The notes below the pieces were generated by a model, which ran no database searches, was not told the DNA's origin, and saw nothing but the letters and a program-made list of their open reading frames with translations. Shown here piece after piece: positions 50,801 through 59,332 of a stretch of 64,000 nt of DNA (position 1 is the stretch's first letter; each line of letters begins with the position of its first letter). Source of the stretch: SZUA-430 sp040080835 (lineage in GTDB: Bacteria; Pseudomonadota; Alphaproteobacteria; Micropepsales; Micropepsaceae); NCBI GenBank assembly GCA_040080835.1, contig JBEBHP010000018.1:28979-92978 (forward strand), given 5' to 3'. The translations under genes were made by a program, and so were the position numbers.

Positions 50801-53067
50801 AAAACTCGGGCACAATCACCTCTGCCACTCAGACGGCAGTTGATATCTCCGTTACCAACTTTATCGGCAACATCTCGAACTCAGGACTGATCGAAGCCCA
50901 ATCAAACGCCTTCGAACTCAGCAGCACTGAAATCTCCGGAAATATCGTCAATAGCGGTACGATTCACTCTCATTCTTCAACCGCGCTCTACCTGACAAGC
51001 ACCGAAGTCGGTGGCTACCTGTCGAACTCTGGAATCATCCAGAGCGACACCGACAACGCCATTGTCCTGTCCGGCAGTACGGTCACTGGCGGCGTCCGGA
51101 ATACCGGCACGATCTTGGCCGCCCTGGGCAGCGATGCGATCGATGCATCGAGCTCAAGTGCACCGCTGACAATCACACTGACATCCGGTGTGGTGGAGGG
51201 CGACATTGACCTGCGGAACGGCTATGAGGATACGCTCAATCTGAATGGCGGCACGTTGGCAGGAGATCTCCTGGGTTCGATCGGCGACGACGTTGCCAAT
51301 GTCAACGCCGGTTCCGGTGAATTCGCTTACCTCAGCGGCGAAATCAGCAACTTCGACCGGTTCTACGTCAACAGCGGCACGGCCATCCTCGGTTCGAACG
51401 AAGTTGGCAACAACGGCGACGGCGTGACGGATGGCGGCGAAGGAATTAACCTGGTGCGGGTCAATTCCGGTGCAACCCTCTACCTCGACGACGACTCGGT
51501 GCTGGATGACGTCGGTGACTTCACCCAGGAGACAACTGGCGATACCCAGTTCCTGCTGAGCCTGGATACCGGCGTAGAAAAGTCCGGTCAGATCGTGGCC
51601 GACACCATCGACCTGCACGGCAAGATCACTGGCGTGATTGACGCGAACGCATTCGCAAACAGCGGCGGCCTCTCCAGTCCGTTCGTCTATGAAGATGTCT
51701 TCGCCACATCGTCAGGGTTGAGCTCGGATCTTTCCTACAACCTTGATGCCAATGGGGTCACGATCCTCAACGATCTGATCTTCTTCGACATCCAGGCATC
51801 AACCAGCGATGACGACGGCACAGTTGACCTGATTGTCGACCGCCTGTCGTTCAGTGAAGTGCTGGCGGCAGCCAGCCAGAGCTCGAATCAGCAGAATGTT
51901 GGTGGCGTGCTCGAGGAAATCTTCAACAACGGCGGTTACAGTTCGGAATTCGCCGATGCATTCAAAGCTCTCCTCGAATCGTCCAGCTACGACGAAGCCC
52001 TGGCGGTGTACGACCAGCTCCTTGGTGCTGAACATGCCCAGGCTGCACTTGGCGCTCTGAACATCATGAACCAGTTCCAGGGTCAGTTGAGCGAACGAAT
52101 GGACGTTCTGCACAACGGCATGGGCACTGCGAAGTGGGCAATGTTCGGTCAGCCAGGTTCGCAGGTGGCAGCAGCTGAAACAGTGCTGGCCGATGGTTCG
52201 CCATCACCGGCAATGGGCAGCCCAAGCCTGGCGACCCCGCGCGACGGCAACACCATCTCGATGTGGGGTGGTGTGCAGGGCAACTGGGCGTCAGTTGACG
52301 GAGACACCAACGGTCCGGGCTTCAGCCAGGATACCTTCGGACTCTCGGCTGGTGTCGACTACGCGATCTCTTCGGAGAGCATAGTGGGCCTCGGCGGTTC
52401 ATACCTGAGCTCGGAACTGGACTTCGACTCGTCGAACTCTGGCGACATCGACACCTTTGCAGTGGGAGCCTTTGGCACCTTCGGTCTTGGTGGAGGTTAC
52501 CTCGACGCCAATGCCAACGTCGCCTTCCATGACCTGAGCACAAGCAGGCTGACACCGGCGCCGGACTACGCGAACGCTGAATACAGCGCCACGTCATGGT
52601 CGCTGTCGGGTGAAGTCGGAACGGTCATACCGGTCGGCCGCGCCTACGTGTCGCCGATGCTGAGCCTGACCTACACGGGTCTGTCGGTGGACGCATTCAC
52701 GGAAACCGACTCGGCCTTCGCTCTGGCAGTCCAGGGTAGCGACACGTCCTCGTTTGCTACCGTTCTGGGTGCTCGCGCAGGCGACTACTTCAAGGTCGGC
52801 AAGGCGATCGTCAACCTCCAGGGTAACCTGGGCTGGCGTCACGAGTTCGGCGACGAGGAAGCCGCGTTTACGGCAGCCTTCGTGGAAGATGCAAGCCTGC
52901 TCTTCAACGTCGATAGCTCGCACATTGCAAGCGACGCCGCGACGTTTGGCGTAGGCTCGACGGTGGCAATCTCCACCAGCCTGGAAGTCTTCCTGAACTA
53001 CGACGGCGTGTGGAACGCAGAAGCCGACAGCCACAACGCATCGCTGGGTGTTCGCGCCAACTGGTAA
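47827..53067 (+). CDS. Giant autotransporter (type Va) with NSGTI repeats
   Basis: A 1,746-residue protein with a signal peptide (about residues 1-32, LALAAFAGVVGASGAKA). The passenger, about residues 60-1080, is a run of dozens of imperfect units of about 18-25 residues centred on FxGGITNSGTI, predicted to form a right-handed beta-helix. A linker (about 1080-1470) and the C-terminal translocator barrel follow (about 1478-1746, from MWGGVQGNWAS), ending with the expected aromatic residue (GVRANW). A strong ribosome site gggggag precedes the ATG. The product would be exposed on the cell surface as an adhesin or cohesin. Thr/Ser/Asn-rich repeats are candidates for modification. Confidence 0.93.
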   Translation: MIRLRMNGLMSRASTLALAAFAGVVGASGAKAGTTVTGPNQPHVHNTSNTDFVNIDTAIVGIDPNVGGVNSFANDPGIVIGGFSTGSGVFVTDSILQGRFVNSGTIFGDSDGVHASDSTFQQGLTNAGRIEGSSDGLGLYSTNLAGGITNTGTITGFTGAGVDILNFAGSSRTISGGILNTGTIQGDSGIVIWGSSPETVSGGISNSGRISADTGDAIFIGKGVTFSGGIDNTSTGKIIADSSDGIEIAAPSFAGGITNAGTIAGAATSSDSVAAINITSSVVTFSGGITNSGLISAVALTGTFTGTANGILIQADTFNGGIINTGTITSSDTAISLDSPTGVFNGGIDNQGRIAASTADAINVSTETFNDGITNSGVIEGEFDGIDIDGIDEFNGNIVNSGTIINHDSTSQGIEITADDFNGSVSNSGTILSAGEGILVENSGTSVFHGDGTTGIDNSGLIRSTSDVGIDIEASTFEGGVTNSGTIDAHSNGIEIDGGGSQTFVGGVTNSGTILAGNGGEGGATGDGLLVDLDDFQGGITNTSSGIIDARDDGMNVSALTFSGGITNAGTILAGSTGIDINVTNTFSGGVGNSGLIHAFSGTGVSIDPTIFNGAFTNSGTIIAEATTGNAIGVYATAGTFNGGIANSGLIDSEQQGIYVDVGAFKDGLTNSGTITTSEGSGTGIRVFANTFAGGLTNSGTIITNSSSGIRLTVANDFAGGVTNSGVIDSNDDAIHIDTPQTFAGGVTNSGTLTSGDDGIRTEGQSFAGGIKNVTGGKIFADESGIQVTNTVFSGGITNSGSITADSRGIDVNVTTFSNGINNSGLIIVDSTAVEVDATTFTGGFVNTGTIEGNSGDGVNFDVTTFSEGFNNSGTILATDTGVVFDGTTFGGGFTNSGLIDGSGTGVDINSTTFNGGFTNSGTIVGSDTGINFDGTNVNGGFTNTGRISANSYAVDIDVTNFVGNFTNSGTLEANSETTLNIDATNFTGNFENSGTITSATQTAVDISVTNFIGNISNSGLIEAQSNAFELSSTEISGNIVNSGTIHSHSSTALYLTSTEVGGYLSNSGIIQSDTDNAIVLSGSTVTGGVRNTGTILAALGSDAIDASSSSAPLTITLTSGVVEGDIDLRNGYEDTLNLNGGTLAGDLLGSIGDDVANVNAGSGEFAYLSGEISNFDRFYVNSGTAILGSNEVGNNGDGVTDGGEGINLVRVNSGATLYLDDDSVLDDVGDFTQETTGDTQFLLSLDTGVEKSGQIVADTIDLHGKITGVIDANAFANSGGLSSPFVYEDVFATSSGLSSDLSYNLDANGVTILNDLIFFDIQASTSDDDGTVDLIVDRLSFSEVLAAASQSSNQQNVGGVLEEIFNNGGYSSEFADAFKALLESSSYDEALAVYDQLLGAEHAQAALGALNIMNQFQGQLSERMDVLHNGMGTAKWAMFGQPGSQVAAAETVLADGSPSPAMGSPSLATPRDGNTISMWGGVQGNWASVDGDTNGPGFSQDTFGLSAGVDYAISSESIVGLGGSYLSSELDFDSSNSGDIDTFAVGAFGTFGLGGGYLDANANVAFHDLSTSRLTPAPDYANAEYSATSWSLSGEVGTVIPVGRAYVSPMLSLTYTGLSVDAFTETDSAFALAVQGSDTSSFATVLGARAGDYFKVGKAIVNLQGNLGWRHEFGDEEAAFTAAFVEDASLLFNVDSSHIASDAATFGVGSTVAISTSLEVFLNYDGVWNAEADSHNASLGVRANW

Positions 53068-53092
53068 GCGATCACTTCCGACAAAGTATCAG

Positions 53093-53118
53093 GGGCGGCC
53101 TTCGGGCCGCCCTTTTTT
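53093..53118 (+). terminator. Rho-independent terminator after the first autotransporter
   Basis: Perfect 8-bp stem GGGCGGCC/GGCCGCCC with TTCG loop and six T residues, 25 bases after the stop codon. It separates the two autotransporter genes into distinct transcripts. Confidence 0.93.
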
Positions 53119-53285
53119 GTGACGGGACGTGTTTTAACGCGTTGGTAGGCATACCAAGCCATGTTGGACCACGAATCCGTGATTCCGTTTGGGTGATGGG
53201 TCGGCTGCGCAGGAGCTTTAAGGGGGCAACCGTGCAGCCGCGCACTTTGTGGATCGCAATCAATTCAGTTTGAGGGGCAGGGCCA

Positions 53286-56200
53286 ATGCGTAGTCGCTTT
53301 ATCAGCTTGAAATCGGGCGTTTCAGCCATTGCCGTGCTTGCGGCGGCGGCATCCGCACAGGCGGCAGACACGGTGTCAGGTCCGACCACTGCAGATCCCT
53401 ACGTCAACGCCGAGTCCGATATCGTAACCGTCAACCTTGACGCCACAATACGAGCGGATGCGACAACCAACGACAGCTTCTTCAATGGCAAGGCGATGAG
53501 CAATGGCACGGCCAACCTCATCATCAATGACAGCACGCTGCTCGGTGACATTGTCAACATCGCATCCATGATCGCAACCACGGGCACGGCGATCCAGTTC
53601 CTCAACGATTCACAGATTTTTGGGCAGATTTCGAACTCAGGGCTGATCAGTGGCACGGGCGTAGGAATATTGCTGACAGATGACAGCACCATTGCAGGCG
53701 GGATCGACAACACGGGCACGATTGGCGCGGGTTCGACTGCGGTTCTGATCGGTGACGACAGCGAGCTGACGGGCGGTATTACCAATTCCGGAACGATTTC
53801 AGCAAACAACGCCGGCATAGCGGTCAACGACGCGCAGGCGGAACTCTGGGGCGGAATTCACAACCAGCAAAACGGCCTCATCTATGCGGGTACAAGTGCC
53901 GCGATCCTCTTGTCCGGCAACATTTATGAAGGCGGCATCACCAACGCCGGCACAATCAGCGGTCAGACGAGCGCATACGGCATTCTCATAATGGGTGGGA
54001 CGTTTGAAGGCGATATTACGAACTCTGGCCTGATTCAGTCGACAGCCTCAAGCCACGTTGCGATCGAAATCACGGGAGGAACCTTCAACGGGGGGATCAG
54101 CAACAGCGGCTCAATCGTTGCTGAAGCAACGAATGACGTGGCGATCCGCGTATCGGGGCTCACGGACTTCAACGGCAGCATCGTCAACGAGAGCGGGGGC
54201 GTCATCAGGGGTGACGTCGTTGCAATCTCGCTGGGCAATGTGACGTTTGACGGTGACATCATCAATGATGGTGAAATAACCTCGAACAACGGCGTCGGCA
54301 TAACTGAAAACGCGACAACGTTCACCGGCAACATCAACAACCAGCTTGATGGCACAATCACTGCTGTTGATACAGCCGTTCACATCACATCAACGACGTT
54401 CACGGGCAACTTCACAAACGCGGGAAGTATCGAGTCGACGAGTGGCGACGCAGTTATAATTGATGCTGTTACCTTCACGGGAAGCTTTACCAACTCCGGC
54501 CACATCGAAGGTTCAGACAACGGCGTCGTCTTCACAGGCACGACGTTTGCCGGAAACGCAACAAACAGCGGAACCATCAATTCGCACCAGGACGCCGTTC
54601 GCGTCGAGTCTGGCACGACAGTAACAGGCAACGTCGTCAACAGCGGCTCTGTACACTCGACCAGCCAGGATGGCATCGACATCAACGGTACAGTGTCGGG
54701 CGCGGTGACCAACCAGGGCACGGGAACCATCTACGGCCTGCGAGACGGAATCGACGTCGACGGCGTGGTGACAGGTGGAATTGCCAACCAGGGAACAATC
54801 ATCGGAGAAACTGGCGCCGCAATCGACGTCAGCGGATCTGCGTCAGCTCATACCGTCACACAGTCGTCCGGTCTGATCCAGGGCGGTAATGGCACGGCCG
54901 TCGGCGTTGCACTGCGCCTCAACAACGCCAGCGCCGATCATGTGAACGCCAATGGCGGCACGATTGATGGCAATATCGTGGGCGGCGCCGGCAATGGCGA
55001 CGACGTGATCATGAACCCGGGCACGTCGTTCACCTATCTGCGAGGCACGGCTTCAAATCTCGATCAGTTCGACATGCAGGGCGCCGGCACGGCATTGCTT
55101 GGTGCAGCAGGGCGGGGTGAAACGGGCAGCGCGGCCGTTGGTGTGACCGTCGGTGCGGCCAGCATGACGCACTCAGGCGCGGGAACGGTGTACCTCGATG
55201 ATGACACGGCGATTACTCTGTCGGGCGCCTATGCCCAGACGAACGGCACGCTTGAGTATTTTCTGACACCGGACACGACGACTTACGGCACAATCAGCGC
55301 CGGTTCTGCAAGCCTGGATGGTCGGATTGCGGGCTACGTGGATCCGGTAGCTTTCGCCATCGCAGGCGGCACAACGTTCACGTATCAGAATGTAATTGCC
55401 GGAACGACTTCTGGCACCTTCACCAACGCCTCTTCAATCGACACCAACTCGCTGTTTTTTGAGGGCGTTGCTGACATCAACGCATCGGATGTTGATATCA
55501 TTCTGACTCGTCAGGCCTTCTCGAGTGCAACCCTGATTCCGGGTCTTACGCACAACCAGGCTGAAGTCGGCGCGGCGATCGAAACGATCTACGGCAACGG
55601 CAGTTATGGCAGCGACTTCCAGGACTTGTATGCCTATCTGTTCTCGTTGCCTGCTGGTTCGGAAGAAGCCGTGCAGGATGTCTACGACGAACTCGCAGGT
55701 GCGGAACACGCGGACACGCAGGAAATTGGTCTGCGGCTGGGTCATTCCTTCGACAACGCGGTCGCGGGGCGTCTGTACGATCTTCGCGCGTCACAATCCG
55801 AAGCTCATACCGCAAGTCTGGGCCTGCGCCGTTACGCAGAAGCCGATCCGATCATGATTTCGGACGCAATGCCGGGACCTTCAAGCCGCATGCGCGGTAC
55901 TCAGAACGTTGGCATCTGGGCTCAGGCATTTGGTGACTGGACGGACTCTCAAGGCGACAGCGAAGCGTCAGGCTACGACCAGGAAACCACGGGCGTGGCT
56001 GGCGGCGTCGATGTGGCGGTGAATGAAAGGGTTCATGCCGGCGGAGCTTTGGGTTGGTCCAACGCAAACGCAGACTTCCAGACACCCGGTGACAATAGTG
56101 AAATTGATGCGTTCAGTGCCGCGATATACGCAGCATTCGAAACAGGTCACTTCTACGCGGACGCAATCCTCAGCTATGGCGCGCAGGACATAAACACTGA

Positions 56201-56735
56201 ACGCCAGCTTGACCTCGGATTCGGAACATTCGCGGCGGCATCGGCCTATGGCGCCACCTCATGGAGTGCGCATGGCGAAGCTGGTTGGATGATAGCGGCC
56301 GGTGCCGTAACTTTCGAACCGTTTGCAGCACTCCAGTACGCGCTGTTGTCCACTGACAGCTTCCAGGAAACAGGCGCCGGTGCATTTGACCTGTTTGTGT
56401 CGGGCCAGGATGCAGAAAGCCTCGCTTCCCGTTTGGGCGCTCGACTGTCGACATCGTTCACTGACGGCGGCATCCGCTTCCTGCCGAGCCTGGAAGTGGC
56501 CTGGCGCCACGAATACATGGACAATCGTCAGTCGATCCTCGCGGCCTTCGAGGAAGATCCGACGACCCGCTTCCAGATTGTTTCTTCGGCTCTCGCCTCC
56601 GACAGCGCAACTGTCAAGGCGCGCTTCGGAACAGAGCTTTCGCCTGGCCTGCTCGTCTATCTGGACTACAATGGTCTCTACAATTCGAGCGCCACAACCC
56701 ATGGCGCGACAGCAGGTCTGCGGGCATCCTGGTAG
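53286..56735 (+). CDS. Second autotransporter (type Va) with NSGTI repeats
   Basis: A 1,149-residue protein with signal peptide (ISLKSGVSAIAVLAAAASAQA). The passenger, about residues 40-560, holds the same kind of repeat (ITNSGTISANNAGIAV; FTNAGSIESTSGDAV) as the first autotransporter but fewer units and more varied spacing. The barrel begins at about residue 874 (NVGIWAQAFGDWTDSQ) and ends in Trp (GLRASW). Translocator barrels of the two proteins are clearly related. The ATG follows gaggggcaggg. It has its own promoter region of about 170 bases after the first terminator. Confidence 0.92.
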   Translation: MRSRFISLKSGVSAIAVLAAAASAQAADTVSGPTTADPYVNAESDIVTVNLDATIRADATTNDSFFNGKAMSNGTANLIINDSTLLGDIVNIASMIATTGTAIQFLNDSQIFGQISNSGLISGTGVGILLTDDSTIAGGIDNTGTIGAGSTAVLIGDDSELTGGITNSGTISANNAGIAVNDAQAELWGGIHNQQNGLIYAGTSAAILLSGNIYEGGITNAGTISGQTSAYGILIMGGTFEGDITNSGLIQSTASSHVAIEITGGTFNGGISNSGSIVAEATNDVAIRVSGLTDFNGSIVNESGGVIRGDVVAISLGNVTFDGDIINDGEITSNNGVGITENATTFTGNINNQLDGTITAVDTAVHITSTTFTGNFTNAGSIESTSGDAVIIDAVTFTGSFTNSGHIEGSDNGVVFTGTTFAGNATNSGTINSHQDAVRVESGTTVTGNVVNSGSVHSTSQDGIDINGTVSGAVTNQGTGTIYGLRDGIDVDGVVTGGIANQGTIIGETGAAIDVSGSASAHTVTQSSGLIQGGNGTAVGVALRLNNASADHVNANGGTIDGNIVGGAGNGDDVIMNPGTSFTYLRGTASNLDQFDMQGAGTALLGAAGRGETGSAAVGVTVGAASMTHSGAGTVYLDDDTAITLSGAYAQTNGTLEYFLTPDTTTYGTISAGSASLDGRIAGYVDPVAFAIAGGTTFTYQNVIAGTTSGTFTNASSIDTNSLFFEGVADINASDVDIILTRQAFSSATLIPGLTHNQAEVGAAIETIYGNGSYGSDFQDLYAYLFSLPAGSEEAVQDVYDELAGAEHADTQEIGLRLGHSFDNAVAGRLYDLRASQSEAHTASLGLRRYAEADPIMISDAMPGPSSRMRGTQNVGIWAQAFGDWTDSQGDSEASGYDQETTGVAGGVDVAVNERVHAGGALGWSNANADFQTPGDNSEIDAFSAAIYAAFETGHFYADAILSYGAQDINTERQLDLGFGTFAAASAYGATSWSAHGEAGWMIAAGAVTFEPFAALQYALLSTDSFQETGAGAFDLFVSGQDAESLASRLGARLSTSFTDGGIRFLPSLEVAWRHEYMDNRQSILAAFEEDPTTRFQIVSSALASDSATVKARFGTELSPGLLVYLDYNGLYNSSATTHGATAGLRASW

Positions 56736-56761
56736 CGCAACCTACACTTTCTTGAAATCGA

Positions 56762-56784
56762 AAGGGCGCCGCACAGGCGCCCTT
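56762..56784. terminator. Bidirectional terminator between the autotransporter and the vWA lipoprotein gene
   Basis: Stem AAGGGCGCC/GGCGCCCTT (9 bp) with a GCACA loop between convergent genes. The A-rich side and short T-rich side suit both strands. Confidence 0.7.
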
Positions 56785-56809
56785 CCTGCTTTATGCTTCT
56801 CCGGAGCGA

Positions 56810-58513
56810 CTATGGATTGGCGACGCTTGAGTGCGAATCCAGGGATTGCATCGATGGAGACGACTGCGCGGTACGCACGAGTTGCACGAATTCACTCCTG
56901 TAGCCAAATGGGTCTTTCCCTTTTGCGTGCTCCGCCAGTTCGAGAATCTCCCGGTATCCGAAATTCTTCATGTATGGATCGTGCCGCAGCAATTGGGCAA
57001 AGCCCGCCACTGAAACTGCAAATCTCAGATCCTCGGATGCCTGCCGTACATCCGTGATGCGATCCGCATCAGTGATGGGAATCTGGATCAACTTGCTCTT
57101 GTCCTCACCGGGCAGCTTGAAGCGCATCTTCAGAAAGGCAATTTCCCCTGACGATGCCGACGACGCGACGGGCGTAGCCTTTCCATAGCGCAAGGGGTCC
57201 ATCAGATGCCCGTTGGATCCTGCAGGAACAATTTCATAGAGTGCCGTGACGGTGTGTCCTGCGCCAATATCGCCCGCGTCTACCTTGTCATTGTTGAAGT
57301 CCTCGCGGTTGAGAATGCGGGTCTCATAGCCGATCAGGCGATACTCGCTCACGCGAGCGGGATTGAATTCAACCTGAAATTTCACGTCCTTGGCGATTGT
57401 GAAAAGCGTGCCACCAACCTGCTCAACCAGAACCTTGCGCGCTTCATTCAGCGTGTCAATGTATGAGGCATTGCCGTTTCCATTCTGGGCGAGCTTCTGC
57501 ATGAGATCGTCGTTGTAATTGCCGATGCCAAAGCCCAGCACGGACAGGCTGACGCCGCTCTCGCGCTCCCGCGTTACAAAGTCCTGCAACTGATGGGGAT
57601 CGGTTATGCCCACGTTGAAATCGCCGTCGGTGGCGAGGATAACCCGGTTCACACCCGACTTGTTGAATGACGCGCGGGCAAGTTGATAGGCTTGTCTGAT
57701 GCCTTCTGCGCCAGCGGTGGACCCGCCAGGCGACAGTTCATCAAGGGCTGCAAGTATCTTGTCTTTCTCCGAGCCTGGCGTCGGCTCCAGGACCGTGCCC
57801 GCTGCACCCGCATAAACCACGATGGAAACACGATCCTTCTCGTCCAGTTCGTTCACGAGCAGGCGCATCGCCTTTTTCACGAGTGGCAGCTTGTTGGGCT
57901 CGTCCATCGACCCAGAAACATCCAGAAGGAAGACCAGATTCGCCGGCGGGCGCTGTGTGCGGGGAATGTCGAAGCCCTTGATGCCGATATGCACGATCTG
58001 GGTGTCGGGGTTCCACGGTGTCTGAAGGATGTGCACGTTGGGTCTGAACGGCTGATCCCTGCTTTCAGGAAGCGGATAGTTGTAGTCAAAGTAGTTCACC
58101 ATCTCCTCGATCCGCACAGCATCAGCAGGAGGTAACGCTCCATCCGAAAGGTATTTCCGGACAACAGCGTAGGAAGCCGTGTCCACATCTGCAGAAAACG
58201 TCGACACCGGTTCGTCGCCGACGAGCTTGACGGGGTTGGGCTTGGCATTCGGGTATTTGTCCCGGACTTCCGGTGCAGGCAAGAGCGCAGGGGGAGCGAA
58301 GTCTGCCATGGCGTCATTTGGTGCCGGTTCTTCACTTGCAGCAACCCTGCCGTCGGCCTTTGAAGCAGTGGTTGTGCGACCAGCATCAGTGTCGTGATCG
58401 ACGGGAACGTCGCAGCCTGACAAGAGCAGCGCGCTGAGAATGAGAGCGACTACCGCCGCGGAACTCTTCAGTTCAAGGCGAAAGTCGGAATAGCTGGATT
58501 GAAAGCGGTTCAT
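56810..58513 (-). CDS. vWA-domain lipoprotein (YfbK-like)
   Basis: A 567-residue lipoprotein: signal peptide with lipobox LLLSGC (Cys34), a linker, a conserved N-terminal domain (VRIEEMVNYFDYNYPLPE), a vWA domain from about residue 190 with MIDAS LLDVSGSMDEP and VILATDGDFNVG, and a C-terminal DUF3520-type region (FLKMRFKLPGEDKSKLIQIP). The same order is seen in E. coli YfbK-type proteins, whose function is unsettled. It probably sits on the periplasmic side of a membrane and binds partners through a metal. A longer frame upstream is rejected in favour of the ATG before the signal peptide. Confidence 0.9.
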   Translation of the reverse strand: MNRFQSSYSDFRLELKSSAAVVALILSALLLSGCDVPVDHDTDAGRTTTASKADGRVAASEEPAPNDAMADFAPPALLPAPEVRDKYPNAKPNPVKLVGDEPVSTFSADVDTASYAVVRKYLSDGALPPADAVRIEEMVNYFDYNYPLPESRDQPFRPNVHILQTPWNPDTQIVHIGIKGFDIPRTQRPPANLVFLLDVSGSMDEPNKLPLVKKAMRLLVNELDEKDRVSIVVYAGAAGTVLEPTPGSEKDKILAALDELSPGGSTAGAEGIRQAYQLARASFNKSGVNRVILATDGDFNVGITDPHQLQDFVTRERESGVSLSVLGFGIGNYNDDLMQKLAQNGNGNASYIDTLNEARKVLVEQVGGTLFTIAKDVKFQVEFNPARVSEYRLIGYETRILNREDFNNDKVDAGDIGAGHTVTALYEIVPAGSNGHLMDPLRYGKATPVASSASSGEIAFLKMRFKLPGEDKSKLIQIPITDADRITDVRQASEDLRFAVSVAGFAQLLRHDPYMKNFGYREILELAEHAKGKDPFGYRSEFVQLVRTAQSSPSMQSLDSHSSVANP

Positions 58514-58635
58514 GAAACTGTCTCCCGGTCCTGTTGGCGGAAGACAGTCGCTGCCAATTGTGCCGTGCAAAGGGCGTGTTCATGGCAAACTTGCGGCGTG
58601 CACTCTTCGGTGCTGAGGCAGTGAGCCGCAGCAAA

Positions 58636-59163
58636 TTAGTGGTTGGCGGGCACCGCAGGCGTAGCTGCGGTTGCGGGTTTGGCAGCGGCCCGCTTGGCAG
58701 GTGTGGCGGGCTTCGCGGGGGCAGTTGTCTTGGCCGGCTTCGTCGGCTTTTCCGGTTTGGTTACGATGCCATGCGCTGTGTTGTAGGCGTCAACCAGCTT
58801 GTTGAAATCGATCGCCAGAACATCGCGTTCATCCTGGGCGCGGTTGAATACAAACGCCACATAGGTGCTGTCCCGTTCTGTCATGCTCGGTCCGATGGTC
58901 TTGTCGAGCGTCAGGAGGCACTTTTCGTAGTAGCTGACCTCAGAAACGTAATTGTCTACTGCCTTGCGGGCGCGCTTCATGTCAGCAAGTGTTGCCGTCT
59001 TGACTTCGATTGCAAGCGTCGGCGCGTACGGAAAATTTCCGCATTTGTTGACGATCTCTTCCTTGATTTTGATTGTTTTTGGCGGCGTGCCTGAGCTCGA
59101 TGCGGCCAGCAGGCTTTGCACTGACCACGGCAACAACAAAGCTGTAACGAGCAATATCCGCAT
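58636..59163 (-). CDS. Secreted hypothetical protein with Ala/Lys/Pro tail
   Basis: A 175-residue protein with a signal peptide (MRILLVTALLLPWSVQSLLA). A mature region of about 110 residues with two Cys (VNKCGNFPYAP and YYEKCLLTLD) is followed by a C-terminal low-complexity tail rich in Ala, Lys, Thr and Pro (TKPAKTTAPAKPATPAKR). Such basic tails often bind cell wall or nucleic acid. The family is not recognised. It lies downstream of the TPR-methyltransferase on the same strand after a 169-base gap. Confidence 0.65.
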   Translation of the reverse strand: MRILLVTALLLPWSVQSLLAASSSGTPPKTIKIKEEIVNKCGNFPYAPTLAIEVKTATLADMKRARKAVDNYVSEVSYYEKCLLTLDKTIGPSMTERDSTYVAFVFNRAQDERDVLAIDFNKLVDAYNTAHGIVTKPEKPTKPAKTTAPAKPATPAKRAAAKPATAATPAVPANH

Positions 59164-59332
59164 GACATCCTCACAGGGGAGTTCAACAATTCGCCGGGGC
59201 ACCCATCGCGATCTTGAGACATGAAAGGTTGTCTGTTTGAAAAGCAAGGGAACGCGCCTGCAGCGATTTCAATAACTCAATCGCCGGGACGAATCCACTC
59301 TTAACCCGGGTATTTGGTTTCCGCCGCGGAAT

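Noticed and set aside
47827..51200. Possible CRISPR or satellite array
   Set aside because: Repeats are in frame, imperfect and translated as NSGTI units of a beta-helix passenger; no spacer-repeat structure.
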